In this document: positions 11,893-23,455 of the stretch, in pieces
Layout: each line of letters starts with the position of its first letter
Position numbering within the stretch: position 1 is the first letter of the stretch
NCBI GenBank assembly: GCA_030272155.1
Contig: CP126204.1
Location: forward strand, 4,021,501-4,085,500
Source of the DNA: Tetradesmus obliquus
Taxonomy: Eukaryota > Chlorophyta > Chlorophyceae > Sphaeropleales > Scenedesmaceae
Length of the DNA: 64,000 nt
Direction of reading: 5' to 3'
Made by a program: the position numbers and the translations under genes
The notes under the pieces: model-generated
Seen by the model: the letters and a program-made list of their open reading frames with translations, nothing else
What the model was told of the DNA's origin: nothing
Databases searched by the model: none

Positions 11893-13311
11893 AAGCACCA
11901 GCTCTGGCTAGAATGCACAGTGTCACGTTCTTCTGCAAACATTCTTGTTTACTATGCCTGCTTTTTCTCTCAGCTCTGACAATGCTGCTGCTGCCGCTGC
12001 TGCTGCTGCTGCCGCTGCTGCTGCTGTTACTTTGCTGCAGTTTGTGGAGGCTTAGGCATGCTGCAACAAAGGGCCAGGGGCCACCTGACACCTGCAGCAC
12101 AGAAATCAACAGCATTGGTGATACGTCTGGCTTGGTTAGCCTAGATGGAGGACTGCTTTAGTAACATGTTACATGATTGAGCAGCGAGAAGTAGCAGATT
12201 GCTTGTGAAATGGAGCTTAGTTTAGGTTGGGCCTAAAATGCTTTGTGTTGGCTGGTTGTACTAGCAGTCCTAGCGATCAACACCTCCTGATCAACACGCT
12301 GCTTGTTCATAACAGCAGTGTATGCAATGTTTGAGACAGATATGTTGTTGGTAGCAGGTTTGCAGTAGCAATATCAGTGGTTGAAAAAAGAGAGCGGGGA
12401 AGGGTGCATCTATGTGTGAACTTGTAGCAGCATGTGTGATGTGTGCGGGCAGCATGTGTTTGCTGTTGGCTTTGTGCCTACTAATTTGATTGAATAGCCT
12501 GAATGCATGTGTGTATGTCTGCATTGAATTGCTGATTGCCTGGCTTCACCAGGGAAACATTTGGAATGCGTTGCAGTAAAACCAAAGTAGAACCGCCGCT
12601 TTGTCTGGACATGGCTGACGGCTGGTTGTTGGGCTTAGAATAATGGCATGGTGGGAAGCACTGCTTTCAAAATGTGTTGCAGTGTCTGGCCAGGCCCATG
12701 GGCAGTTTAGGTTTTAGCGTAGCACGCTTGAGCAATGACAGTTGATGATATTTGATAACATTTGATAGCCACGTGCATGCATGCCTTGGTGCTTGTCACC
12801 CCGTCAACTATGAAATGAACATCTCATGGGCCGTGCTGCCTGAGTTTTCCTCTGACCGAACCAAAGCTAGGGGTTGTTTTGTCCCAGAGAAATGTCTCGA
12901 CTCTGGGTGTCAGTGTTTCACAAGCAGCCTGGTGTGATGGCTGGCTTGGTGACTTTCTGTAACTTGCTGACCAATGCAACTCAGGCAGAGTTGGGGCGTT
13001 TGGTACACACAACCACCAGCGGCCAAAGCTACTGATAGTATCGCAGCATCTACAAGGAGCTGAAGCTCAGGTCGTCTGTCTGAATGGTGACTCAGCCTGA
13101 CGCAGTCTGTTACCGCCGTCTTTGAGTTCCAAACCACTGGAGAGCCACCGCATAAAATCACCGATCAAGAGATAGCCATTACGTTCTATGAGCTGCTGCT
13201 GCTGCTGCTGCTGCCGCCGCGGCTTCAAGGCTTAGGGCATGGTGGCGGCATGTCAGTGCCCGAGCTGTTCTTCACGCGTGCATCAACGCTCCAGAATGGC
13301 GGCAGAAACCT

Positions 13312-13360
<49 letters not shown>

Positions 13361-13562
13361 TGATGAGGCAGTAAGGCAGGATCCACAGCACTTGATGATT
13401 TAGCTGTTTGAAAACCATGCGGTGCCCAACTCTGAAGCCCATCTGCACAGCTGTCACAACACCAACAAACTTAATCTGCCTACAGCACTTGCAAGCAACA
13501 GTCAACTCGTATTTCATTCACAGCATGTGTTCACATGTCAGAGTTGTACAACTTCGCTACGC
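11893..13562. other. Convergent intergenic region between the membrane-protein and exonuclease genes
   Basis: Presumed 3' UTRs of two convergent genes. Contains CTG tracts around 11990-12030, a (CAG)16 tract at 13312-13358 and little else. The exonuclease ORF stops at 13563, but an overlapping GTGAGC donor there means a further short exon could lie in this gap; I found no convincing one. Confidence 0.5.
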
Positions 13563-13655
13563 TCACTTGGGTTGCATTGCTGCCAAGAAGTGCCGGCGCC
13601 AGTCCCGTATGAACTCCCCAAGAGCAGCCTCCTCAGCAGCACCAATGTCAGCAGT

Positions 13656-13701
<46 letters not shown>

Positions 13702-13786
13702 CTGCTGCTGCCAGTTGCTGCTGCCGCCCCTGCCTCTGTTTCTCTGCTGTGACCGTTGGCTGCAAGAACAGCTGGAAGGCTGCTGC

Positions 13787-13819
<33 letters not shown>

Positions 13820-16800
13820 TGCTACATGACTGCAGTGACTCTGGGCCACCTGCATCATCTGGCTGCAGCTCTACAGGCTGCTGCTGTTGCTGCTGCTGCT
13901 GCTGCCGCTGCTGCTGCTGCAGGGACGTAGTGCAGCCATCTGTGACAGCTTGCACAGCAGCCACTGCCAGCAGTGCTTGCACAAACCCAAACAGGTACGC
14001 ACTGCTGGCATGCTGTACCGTGCTGCAGGGTGCTGCTGCTGAAGCTGCTGTACAGTGGGCAGCAATACTTTCATTAGCACTGCTTGGTGCAGTGAGCAGC
14101 TGTATGCCAATATTTGCATACTGACTAGCAGCAGGGAATAGGGATACAGCCAGCAAAGCAGCAGCAGCGCCAGCACCAGCTAAGGCAGTTGGCTGCTGCA
14201 GGACAGCAGCAGATGGTGCGGCTGCTGCTGCTTTACTGCACACTGCCTCATAAGTTGTGGCTGCTGCGCCTGCTGCTGATGCCTGTGCCTGCTGCTTAGT
14301 GATAGCTGCTGTGCCTGCCGCTGCAGGCCTGGACAGCTCCTGGCTGCTGCTGCTGCTGCTACTGCTGCCGCTGCTGCCCGATAGCATGTTGCCCCCTTTT
14401 GCTGTCTCTACTGGTGCAACGGCTGCTGTCGCATCTGCTGCAGCCTCTGCCGCAGCAACTGGTGCTGCTGCTGGCCGCTCCCGCACATCCATCTGCACGT
14501 CCTGCTGCTGTTGGTCAGCTCCTGCCGCCTGCTGCTGCTGCTGCTGCCGTCCGCCAGACACAATTGCTGCCACTACAACCGAAGCATGTGACTCCCAAAA
14601 CTCATCCTGCCGCTTGGGCTCAACTGCCAATGCCAGGTTGGCCAAATCGGCCCGCCACTCAGTAACGCCAAAATGACACAGTATGACCTGGCGCAGCTGC
14701 TGCACGCGCGCAGCAGGGATCTTGCCAGCCGCTGAGCGGGACGCGAGCGCCTTGCCTGCGCTGCGCACCTGTCAGGCAGCATTGTAACAGACATTTAGAA
14801 GTAATCAGAATACAGGGATGACATCCACTGTGCACCACAGACCCCTTCACCGTGCGCTGGTAATGCAAGCATGCACCAATGAGATTGCTGCCTGCCGCGT
14901 AACACTAGACCTAATCAAGGACAACACGTATTCCTCACCTGCGCCAGCTGCCGGTCCACTTTGAAGCGCCGCGCCTCATCCTCTAAGGGGGCACCATAGC
15001 GCTGGCCCAGCTCCTGCAGAGAAACAGTTTTCACGCGGCAGTACGGCAGCAGCATTACAGCAGCAAAACAGATGGCAAATACTCAGGTAGGCACATGATC
15101 ATGCTTTGAAGGAGCACCATAGCGGTGGCCCAGAAGCATCACGTACAGCGGCACCATGACATGGCTCAGATGGCTCTTCATGAAGGCACACAACAGGACC
15201 CCCTTATCATAGTGACTTGCTGCACAGCAGCAGCATAAGCAGCACATCACTCCGCACGCACACCCGGCCTCCAGCTGCCGCCGGTTCTCCAACATCATAT
15301 CAGCCGCACAGCATGCCAAAAGACAACATGCCCAATATACTCACCGCCATCTTGCGCTGGTCCAGACTGTTGCAGATCTGGTGGCATGAGCACTTGACAA
15401 ACAGCCACCACCTTTGCTAAGTCGCCACGTACATCACACAGCTAATTTCATCCACCACGCACCGCCATCTTGCGCTGGTCCAGCATGTTGCAGATCTGGT
15501 GGCAGCCCACACACAGCAGCACCACGTCATGGCTCAGGTGGCTCTTCATGGCTGGCGGGAAGTGCTGCCGGTAGCAGTGCGGCACGATGGAGTGGCGCAG
15601 GTACTCGCCCTCATGCCCGCACACCACACACCTGTGTTGCAATGGAAAGTAACAACACCAATAACATAGTTAGTGCATATCACACACCTTTGGGTTGGAA
15701 CTCGCCCTCGTCCCCGCACACAACATACCTGCGTGGGATTGAAGTTCAGATGACAGAAATGTGACACGCTGCTTGACAACTGCTGCTTGCAGCATAGCAG
15801 TGCGGGCCAATGGGTCGCTTGTTGTGATGCCGGACCCTTTCAAGGGAGCTGACTCAAAACTGACTTGCAGAACCATGGTAGGCATCACCACCACCAGCAC
15901 AGACGGCGGCAGCAGCTGCTGCACCGCCCTCACCTGTTATCCTTGTCAGACAGGTAGTACTGGTCATCAGCATGCCCACTGCAGCAGCAGCACAGCGAAT
16001 GATACAACATGTATCACAGCATGTGACATAACGAGAGACATTCAAAGTTGAAGAGAGACGTGAACAGGCATTATGCTGTATTGGAAGACAATGTTGTGGT
16101 ACTAGACAACAGGTACTGGACAACAGCATACGGCACCAACGCATGCATACGGTTGCAAGCTGCAAACATCATCCAGACAGGTAGCACTGTGATTACAGCT
16201 GTTGCTGCTACTGCTGCTACAGCTTGTTACGGGGTGTGAACTTGCCTGCCACGTGGTGTGAACTTCAGCTTGATGGCAATGTGTGGCGCCTCTTCCACCA
16301 CCTCTGCCAGCTGCCTGTCAAGGTACCAACGCACCTGCACACAATTGTATCACGAAAAACCCATGCAGCCAGTGGTTGTGTCGATCAAATCCTACGATGC
16401 CCAATGCTTCAGTCGAGTCAGCCAGCTGCCTGTCCAGGTACCAGCGCACCTGCACAGGTTATTTGAAGGAGATGCAGTCAGCATATTTCGAAATGACAGT
16501 TAGTTCAGTTGTACTGTTGAGACTACCTCCACCACCTAAGCCAGCTGCCTGTCGAGGTACCAGCGCACCTGCACAGGTGTGATTGAAATACACGCAGGAA
16601 GCATGTTTTAAAATGACAGTTAGTTCAGTTGTTATGTTGAGACTTCCTCCACCACCTCAGCCAGCTGCATGTTGAGGTACCAGCGCACCTGCACACAAAA
16701 GAGTCACCAAAAAAACCCATGCAGCCAGCGGTTGTGTAAATGAAACCCAACGATGCCTAATGGTCCAGCCAAGTCAGCCAGCTGCCTGTCAAGGTAACAG

Positions 16801-18639
16801 CGCACCTGTACCAAGTTGTAGACACACCAGCTGAAAAACAAGTCGCACACTCACATGCAGATACTGCAGCATGTGTCAGAGCTCTATAGGCCTGCACTGC
16901 GGCAGCACACTTGTTCCGCCAGCTGCCCTACGTGCCCTGCTCCTATTTCAAGATGCAGCGGTGCTTCAAGTACGGCAGGCAGGTCCCCAGTTCACGACAG
17001 CTCTGCATTCAGCAACATCCCAACCACCCCCAGATAGTTGTTGTCATCACACACTCACCTTCTTTATGCCGCACGTTGCAAGCGCCTTGCCATCAGGCCC
17101 CAGGAAGTTCTCATACTGAAGGCTCTTGCGGGTCGGCAAGCCAGCTGCTTGGGTTCCCAACCCTGCTTGTGTTTCCCTATGTGAAGCGCTCCCAGCCTGA
17201 CCATTGAGATCCCAGCACATCACCCGAGCAAGCTCCCAACCGTCCAACCGCCCAACCGCCCCCCAGTGCGGCCTTATTTGGCTAACTCACCTTCTTTATG
17301 CCGCACGTTGCAAGGGGCTTGCTATCAGGCCCCAGAATCCTGCAATGCCCATACTGAAGGCTCTTGCGGGTCGGCAGGCCAGCTGCTTGCATTCACAACC
17401 CTGCTTATCAGCATAATTATGTTTTCCTATGTGAAGAACCCTGAGCCTGCCCCTCGAGAGCCCAGCACGTCACCTAGCAAGCTACCAGCTGCCCAACAGC
17501 CCCCCAGTGCGGCCTTATTCATCTGACTCACCTTCTTTACGCCGCACGTTGCAAGCGGCCTATCATCAGGCCCCAGGATCCTGCAGTTCGCATACTGTAG
17601 GCTCTTGCGGGCCGGCAGGCCAGCTGCTTGCGTTCACAACCCTGCTTATGTTTCCCTGTGAAGAGCCCCGAGCCTGCCCCTCAAGATGCCAGCACGTCAC
17701 GTAGCAAGCTACCAGCTGCCCAACTTCCTGTTTTTACAGCCCCCCGTGCGGCCTTGTTTATTTGACTCACCTTCTTTATGCCACATGTTGCAAGGGGCTT
17801 GCCATCAGGCCCCAGGATCCTGCAGTTCTCATACTGCAGGCTCTTGCGGGTCGGCAGCCGAGCCGGCTTCAGCTGCTGCATCTTTGCAAACACATTGCGC
17901 GCCGGCAGCACAGCAGCAGCAGCAGCCTCGCCCAGCCGCTGCAGCTGCTCCTGCTGCCGCTGCCGTCGCTGCTGCAGCACCGCTGCTGCCGCTGCGTCGG
18001 GCTGCTGTGTTGCGGCCTGCTGCCGCTGCCTGCGGCGGCTGCTACGCTGCTGCTGCAGGTGCAGCTGCCGCTGCTGCTGCAGCAGGGAGAGCAGCTGGGG
18101 GAAGGCCCTGCAGTACTGCTGCAGGTGCAGCTGATGCTGGGCAGCATGCAGAACGAGCCTAGCTTGCTGCTGCCGCTGCTGCTGCTGCTGCTGGTAGTCT
18201 ACAGCTGTGCTGTCAGCCTGCTGCTGCAGGACTGGTGCGAGCCAAGGCAGCAGCGGCACAGCCTGGCACTGCTGCTGCTGCTGCTGCTGCTGCCGCTGCC
18301 TGCTGTTCCTTGCTGGCAATTGAGGCCCTGCATGTGGCTGTCTGCAGCTTCCTTTTGATCTGCTGCTGGATCTGCTGTCTTTGATGATGAATGGTGCAAG
18401 GAACCTTGCTAGCTCAGCAGATGCTGCAGCATTTGCTGCATCTCCGTTTCCAATGGCATTCATGCTGCCACTGCTGCCATTACTAACACTACAGGTACCT
18501 GTGGCCGCACCTGCTGCTGCTGGATGCTGCAGGCTCAACTGGTGCAGCTTAGCAGCAAGCTGCAGGCACAGCCACGCATCCAGTGCAGCATACTGCAGCT
18601 GCTGCTGGCTTAGCTGGCGTGCACCCCAGTCGCTGCACT

Positions 18640-18685
<46 letters not shown>

Positions 18686-18929
18686 AAGCAGTGGATACAA
18701 CCACACATCACGTGACAATCCGAAGCAGACAGGTGATGCTTTCTAGTACTTCACAAATGCGCCCAATTTGATAGGGGTGACGCACACGCGTTTTGCAGCA
18801 TGCTGCTGCTGCTGCAGCTGCTCTCTGCGCATACTCACATCCCCATCCAACCGGCCCACCCCCTGCAGGCCAACATAACGTCTGCTGCCAGGGCCTTCAC
18901 CTGCAATGACTTGTCCACTTTCACTTTGT

Positions 18930-19015
<86 letters not shown>

Positions 19016-20311
19016 GCCAAGCACAGCCATCTGCTGCCACAGCCCTCACCTGCAGCGACTTGTCCAGCTCCACTTGCAGCAGCGCCCTGCACAGCCCTGC
19101 TAAGCTAGTGCTGCCACCCCTTCTTCCAGCAGCAGAGGCACCAGCAAACGCTGCTGCTCCAGAACAACCTCCGCCAGCACCACCAGCAGCAGCAGCGTTG
19201 CTTTGCTGCTGCTGATTTTGCAGCAGCAGCTGTTGTGCCACGGCTGCTGCCACGTCGGACAGGTCCACCGCTGAGCGCGTTGTTATGCCGTAGTCTGCTG
19301 CTAGGCGGCGCACATCCTCCCGAATGCCAACGCCAACCTGAGCAGCAGCAAAGAAACATATTGACAGCTAAGAGATGAAAACAGTAACACCTGGGAAACA
19401 CACATGAAGACACTATAATCTGCAGCCGGGTGGCGCACATCCTCACGGATGCCGACTCCCACCTGAGCAGCAGCAGGGCAGCAGGCAGTTAGCAGCAGGA
19501 AATCAAGATAATAAATGCAAAAGCAAGCGTTGATCAAGGAAGGCAACAAGGCGGGCCAGTGAAGGAGGCTGTTACAGTGAACTTGGCTGCTGTGTAGGCC
19601 AGCTGTGAGCCTGTGGCGCAGCAGCTGCAGGATGCACATGCGGTGGCTGGAGAAGCAGTTGCTCTGCACAAAAAACTTGCTGCATGGGTTGCCGTGCATG
19701 GCTTACAAAAATAAACAGAGGACAAGGCATTGGCCATCTTCTGGTCTGCCATTGCCCATTCCTGCAAGCCAGGATGCTGACAGGTGCTGCACTCCACGAT
19801 TGCAGGCATGCCAACCTGACTGAGCTACAACAGAAATATCTACATAGAAAACAACATGTTATCACACCTTGATCACCAGTGGGTCTTGCAGGATGTACAG
19901 CAGCTGAGCTGGCAGCCCCTGCATGTGCTGCAGCTGCAGCAGCAAGCAGCCATGCTCGCCTCCAGCTGCCAGCTGCAGCAGGGCAATAGGGTTGTGCTGC
20001 TTGCCACGCTCTGGCTGCCATTCGCAGTCAAGGCCGAGCACATGTACGTCTGTCAGCGACAGCAGCGCCTGTTCTGCTGTGTTAGTGTCTGAAAGCAGCT
20101 GAGCAGTGAACTGTGCTGGTTGCTGCTGCTGCTGCTGCTGCTGCTGCCGTGGCTGCAGGCACTTCACGTGTATGAAACATCCCTGTTTAACACAAGTCTT
20201 GAACTGTGTGAATGCCCTGATCAAACCAGCTACCAGCGTGGCAGACACGACACCAAGCGCAGCAGCCTTCATGAAGCACAGATGCTCATTGCAGCGATTG
20301 ATTTGTGGCAC
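13563..20311 (-). CDS. EXD2-like 3'-5' exonuclease with C-terminal Cys/His nuclease-type domain
   Basis: Eight phase-consistent exons: 19868-20311, 19050-19337, 17771-18637, 16246-16334, 15934-15978, 15463-15631, 14939-15013, 13563-14768; about 1059 residues. Residues 15-35 form a hydrophobic N-terminal segment, as in EXD2, which is membrane-anchored at mitochondria. DEDD exonuclease motifs: LDCEW (95-98), VGVGIREDVRRL (149-160), YAALDAW (260-266). The EXD2-specific tail follows: KSLQYENC, DGKPLATC, RWYLDRQLAEVVEEAP, YYLSDKDN, CVVCGHEGEYLRHSIVPHCY and SHDVVLLCVGCHQ, a CxxC/CxxCH cluster. Long Gln/Ala/Ser inserts lie at about 280-500 and 720-1030. Intron 4 uses a GC donor (GGCAG|GCAAGT). The final codon AAG TGA overlaps a donor-like site. 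Expected roles, from EXD2, are DNA end resection or mitochondrial nucleic-acid processing. Confidence 0.88.
15083..15745 (-). repeat. Scattered copies of exonuclease exon F and G ends
   Basis: Besides the real exons (15463-15631 and 14939-15013), the exon F 3' end with its donor recurs at about 15340-15385 and the exon F 5' end with acceptor at about 15690-15735. A mosaic at 15110-15185 contains both exon G-like (GHRYGAP) and exon F-like (MKSHLSHVMV) codons. Confidence 0.7.
16246..16815 (-). repeat. Five-copy array of the exonuclease exon D acceptor junction
   Basis: The acceptor plus the first exon codons (VRWYLDRQLAE) recurs at 16331, 16446, 16565, 16685 and 16802 (spacing 115-120). Only the 16246-16334 copy continues into EEAPHIAIKLKFTPRG. 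One copy carries an in-frame stop and another changes Trp to Cys. All keep a pyrimidine-containing tract and AG except the last, where the context is weaker. Confidence 0.9.
17054..17870 (-). repeat. Four-copy array of the exonuclease exon C donor junction
   Basis: The last ~95 bases of exon C (LPTRKSLQYEN to CGIKK) with donor GTGAG recur with donors at about 17058, 17290, 17531 and 17770 (spacing 232-241). The rightmost is continuous with the body of exon C and is the first met in transcription. The other three lie in the following intron. Confidence 0.9.
18890..19470 (-). repeat. Duplicated ends of exonuclease exon B
   Basis: The exon B 3' end (VELDKSLQ plus GTGAGG donor, 19050) recurs at about 18895-18930 as KVKVDKSLQ plus GTGAAG. 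The exon B 5' end (VGVGIREDVRR, 19337) recurs at about 19430-19470 as VGVGIREDVRHP. Confidence 0.8.
18931..19014. repeat. (CAG)28 microsatellite
   Basis: The longest pure CAG tract in the window, about 84 bases, between the two copies of the exon B donor junction in an intron of the exonuclease gene. Confidence 0.95.
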
Positions 20312-20867
20312 GCTATGCCTGAAGTTCGCCAGCTACTTTGTGTCCGTCACTTGAACAGAAGGCGGCAGAGCACTCGACACGTCCTTGCCTCCTTCACATG
20401 TACTGCCTCTTGAGAATAGGGTTTGGAGGTGCAGTAGGCTTGCTCATCTGCCCCACATAGGGTGCTACGCGGATCCCACTGACAAAAAAGGTTGTTTAGA
20501 CACTGCAGTCCATTGCGAGGGAGCGATTTCCGGCAGGAAATCAACACAAGCTCCTGGCACGCTGGTGTTTCGACGCCACTACCCGCAGTGCCGCCACATA
20601 AGCCTGATCGAAGTTATCTGAAAACTACAAAGCATACCAACATCTTGATCGGCACGAGCATGATGCTGTAGGGCAAGGAGACAAAAGGTATGCAGCAGCA
20701 GCACCAGAAAGTGTGCAGCAAGTTATCACTGGTCGTCTGTGAAGCCAGCATGAACATACGAACCTGCTCTAATCTGACCCCGTCCTTTTTGTGCTTGTGC
20801 AGGCGGATCTGCACCAAAGATCAGCAGCAGCAGCTCTCACAGCAGCAGCAGCAGCAGCAGCAGCAGG
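20312..20867. promoter_or_regulatory. Shared divergent promoter region, exonuclease and LRR genes
   Basis: The 556 bases between two start codons on opposite strands must contain both 5' UTRs and promoters. A CAG-rich stretch (20822-20865) directly precedes the LRR start. No specific core element identified. Confidence 0.4.
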
Positions 20868-22940
20868 ATGGAGGATCAGCAGCAATCCTCTCTCAGCATT
20901 CACGATCCTTTGGTGTTCGTGCCCATTCTGCGCCACCGCAGCATCAGCCAGGACCAGCAGGCAGTAGCAGCGCTGCTGCAGACCTCAAAGCCCCTGCGCA
21001 CAGCAATAGAAGAACTACTTGCAGGACAGCTGCCGCTGGTGCTGCACACAAACCAGCTGCAGCAAGCCCAGGCATTTTCAAAGTGGCTGGCAATGCATGC
21101 AGGACTGTTGAGCTCGCTGGAGCTGCAGATGCCATGCAGATGTCACGCAACAGGCCTTAGGAGCTGGCCTGCAGGCGTAGCAACAGCAGTGGCAGCTGCA
21201 CTGCAGCAAGCAGCAGCAGCTGGCCCCATTATGCTGCAGTCCTTCATGCTCAAAGGAACAGAAGCAGGTGCAGGCCTACTGCAGCAGCTGCCGCCAGCTC
21301 ACCTCACGCAGCTGCATGCGCCGGTTGACTACAGCAGCGCAGCCGCTTTGCAGGCAGTTGCGGGTTTGACCAGCCTGCGGCAGCTCAACCTCAGCAGCGC
21401 GCCGGCAGCAGCAGCAACAGTAGCAACAGCATGGATGCCATCTGACGCCCTCGCGCCGCTTGCAGCAGGCCTGCAGCTGCTCACTGAGCTCCACATAGGG
21501 CCTGTCACACCTGCGCAGCTGCAGCTGCTGCCGCCAAAGCTGCAGCAGCTGCACGTGACAGTTGACCTGTGCAACACGCCGCAGCAGCTGCAGGAGCTTG
21601 CCAGGTGGCTGGAGCAGCAGCAGCATGCAGGACTTCTGAGGACTCTGGAGCTTGTTGAAGGGCCAAACAATCGGCTTGAGCCAGGTTGGGATGCAGCAGC
21701 AGATGCACTGGCAGCTGCATTTCAGGCTGCCGCCGCCGCCGCCGCAGCAGCAGACGGAGCGGCAGCAGCAGCAGCAGCGGCAGCTGCAGGGCTGCACTTG
21801 CAGTCCTTTTGCGGCTGCAGCCTGGCTGGCCCAGTGCTGCAGCACCTGCCAGCAGCCATCCTCACAGCACTGACCTGTCAGCTGGACTGGAACACTGCGC
21901 CGCATGTTGCTGCGCTGTGCAATCTAACTAGCTTGCGCAAGCTGGTGCTGACGTCAGCACATGGCTACACTTGCTGGCATGCAGTGAACGTGCTCGCGCC
22001 GCTGTCGGCGCTGCAGCAGCTGCAGAGCTTGCATATAGATGTCCTGCAAAGGCAGCAGCTGCAGCATCTGCAGCTGCCGCAGCTGCAGGAGCTAGAAATG
22101 ATGCTGGAGATGTGCACATCCCCTGGCGAGTGTGTGCCAATGCAGCTGGGCCATCTGACAAGCCTCAGCAAGCTGCAGCTCACAGACTATGCGGCGTCAT
22201 TGACATCTGCGGATGTTTTCCCGCCTAAACTGGGGGAGCTGGAGCTTGTGGTAATTGGCGAGCAGTTCTGCAGCTTGCGGCCTCTGCAGCGGCTATCGCA
22301 GCTGCGCAAGCTGCACGTGTCGTTTCGAGGCGTGCCGCAGCGCTCAGAGCAAGATATTGTTCAGCTGAGCCAGCTAACTAGCTTGCAGGAACTGTCCTTA
22401 TCATACAGATGGAAGAGGGAGCTGGATGGTTATGCAGAGGACACTCCATGGCTGGAGGCTTCGCAAATTGCGCTCGAGCAGGCAGTGGATGCAGTGAAGT
22501 ATTGGCAGCAGCTGCCAATAAAATCAATAGCGTGGAGCTGCATGGTCCTGCCTGCTGCTGTGATGGGTCACATGGGGGCGCTGTCAGCCCTCTCAAGCCT
22601 CACCCTCTGCATTCGGCAGTTTAGCACGGGTTGCCATTACAATGAGCCGACTCCTAGGCAGCTGGCAGGCATGCTGCGGCAGCTGAAGGCGCTGCGGCGG
22701 CTGGATTTGTCATTTTGGCGTGCTGGGATGGGTGGCAGGCAGCGCCTGGATGATGCATATGACGTGGCAGCACTGCTAAAGGCTGTTGGGGGTTTGAAAA
22801 AGTTAGAAGAGGCAAGTGTGGTGCTGCCTGTGAGCTGGGATGTGTCTGGGGAGCTGCAGCAGCTGCTGCCTGGCCTGGGCTGCGAGCACCTGCTGCCGTA
22901 CTGCAAGGTGGCAGCTGACAAGGTCAGCATTCAGCTGTAG
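20868..22940 (+). CDS. Leucine-rich-repeat protein with F-box-like N-terminus
   Basis: An intronless 690-residue frame starting MEDQQQSS. Residues about 10-60 (DPLVFVPILRHRS...QAVAALLQTSKPLR) resemble the short helical F-box-like start seen in large algal LRR families. From about residue 100 there are irregular LRRs such as LTSLRQLNLSS, LCNLTSLRKLVLTS, LTSLSKLQLTD, LSQLRKLHVSF and LTSLQELSLSY. The protein ends LLPYCKVAADKVSIQL. There is no signal peptide or membrane helix, so a cytosolic or nuclear interaction role (possibly ubiquitin-ligase adaptor) is inferred. It lies head to head with the exonuclease gene. The 3' 250 bases are duplicated twice downstream. Confidence 0.85.
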   Translation: MEDQQQSSLSIHDPLVFVPILRHRSISQDQQAVAALLQTSKPLRTAIEELLAGQLPLVLHTNQLQQAQAFSKWLAMHAGLLSSLELQMPCRCHATGLRSWPAGVATAVAAALQQAAAAGPIMLQSFMLKGTEAGAGLLQQLPPAHLTQLHAPVDYSSAAALQAVAGLTSLRQLNLSSAPAAAATVATAWMPSDALAPLAAGLQLLTELHIGPVTPAQLQLLPPKLQQLHVTVDLCNTPQQLQELARWLEQQQHAGLLRTLELVEGPNNRLEPGWDAAADALAAAFQAAAAAAAAADGAAAAAAAAAAGLHLQSFCGCSLAGPVLQHLPAAILTALTCQLDWNTAPHVAALCNLTSLRKLVLTSAHGYTCWHAVNVLAPLSALQQLQSLHIDVLQRQQLQHLQLPQLQELEMMLEMCTSPGECVPMQLGHLTSLSKLQLTDYAASLTSADVFPPKLGELELVVIGEQFCSLRPLQRLSQLRKLHVSFRGVPQRSEQDIVQLSQLTSLQELSLSYRWKRELDGYAEDTPWLEASQIALEQAVDAVKYWQQLPIKSIAWSCMVLPAAVMGHMGALSALSSLTLCIRQFSTGCHYNEPTPRQLAGMLRQLKALRRLDLSFWRAGMGGRQRLDDAYDVAALLKAVGGLKKLEEASVVLPVSWDVSGELQQLLPGLGCEHLLPYCKVAADKVSIQL

Positions 22941-22976
22941 AGATTTCCCACAGTTGAGCTCAATGTAGATGAGCTG

Positions 22977-23455
22977 CATTTGTCATTTTGGCGTGGTGGG
23001 ATGGGTGGCAGGCAGCACCTGGATGATGCTTATGACGTGGCAGCGCTGTTAAAGGCTGTTGGGGGTTTGAATAAGTTAGAAGAGGCAAGTGTGGTGCTGC
23101 CTGTGGGCCGGAATGTGTCTGGCGAGCTGCAGCAGCTGCTGCCTGGCCTCGGCTGCGAGCACCTGCTGCCGTATTGCAAGGTGGCAGCTGACAAGGTCAG
23201 CATTCAGCTGTGGAGCTGTCCTACAGTAGAGCTGGATACACACAGCTTGAATTTGTCATTTTGACGTGCTGGGCTGGGTGGCAGGCAGCAGCTGCAGGCT
23301 GTTGGCAGTTTGAGGGTGTTGGAGGAGGCGAGTGTAGTGTGCCTGTGAGCCGGGATGCGACTGTGGAGCTGCAGCAGCTGCTGCCTGGACTTGGTTGTGA
23401 CCACCTGCTGCCGTGCTGCAAGGTGGCAGCTGATGCAGTTAGCGTTCAGCTGTAG
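22977..23455 (+). pseudogene. Two tandem relics of the LRR gene 3' end
   Basis: The segment encoding LSFWRAGMGGRQ to KVSIQL recurs with anchors at 22711 (in the gene), 22984 and 23258, a 273-274 bp period. The second copy is nearly intact but its stop TAG has become TGG, so it reads on into the spacer. The third has lost a block of about 40 codons and carries a stop near its start. Neither has a start region of its own. Confidence 0.8.

Noticed and set aside
22970-23264. Independent small LRR gene
   Set aside because: It is a direct duplicate of the preceding gene's 3' end without its own start region and reads through a lost stop.
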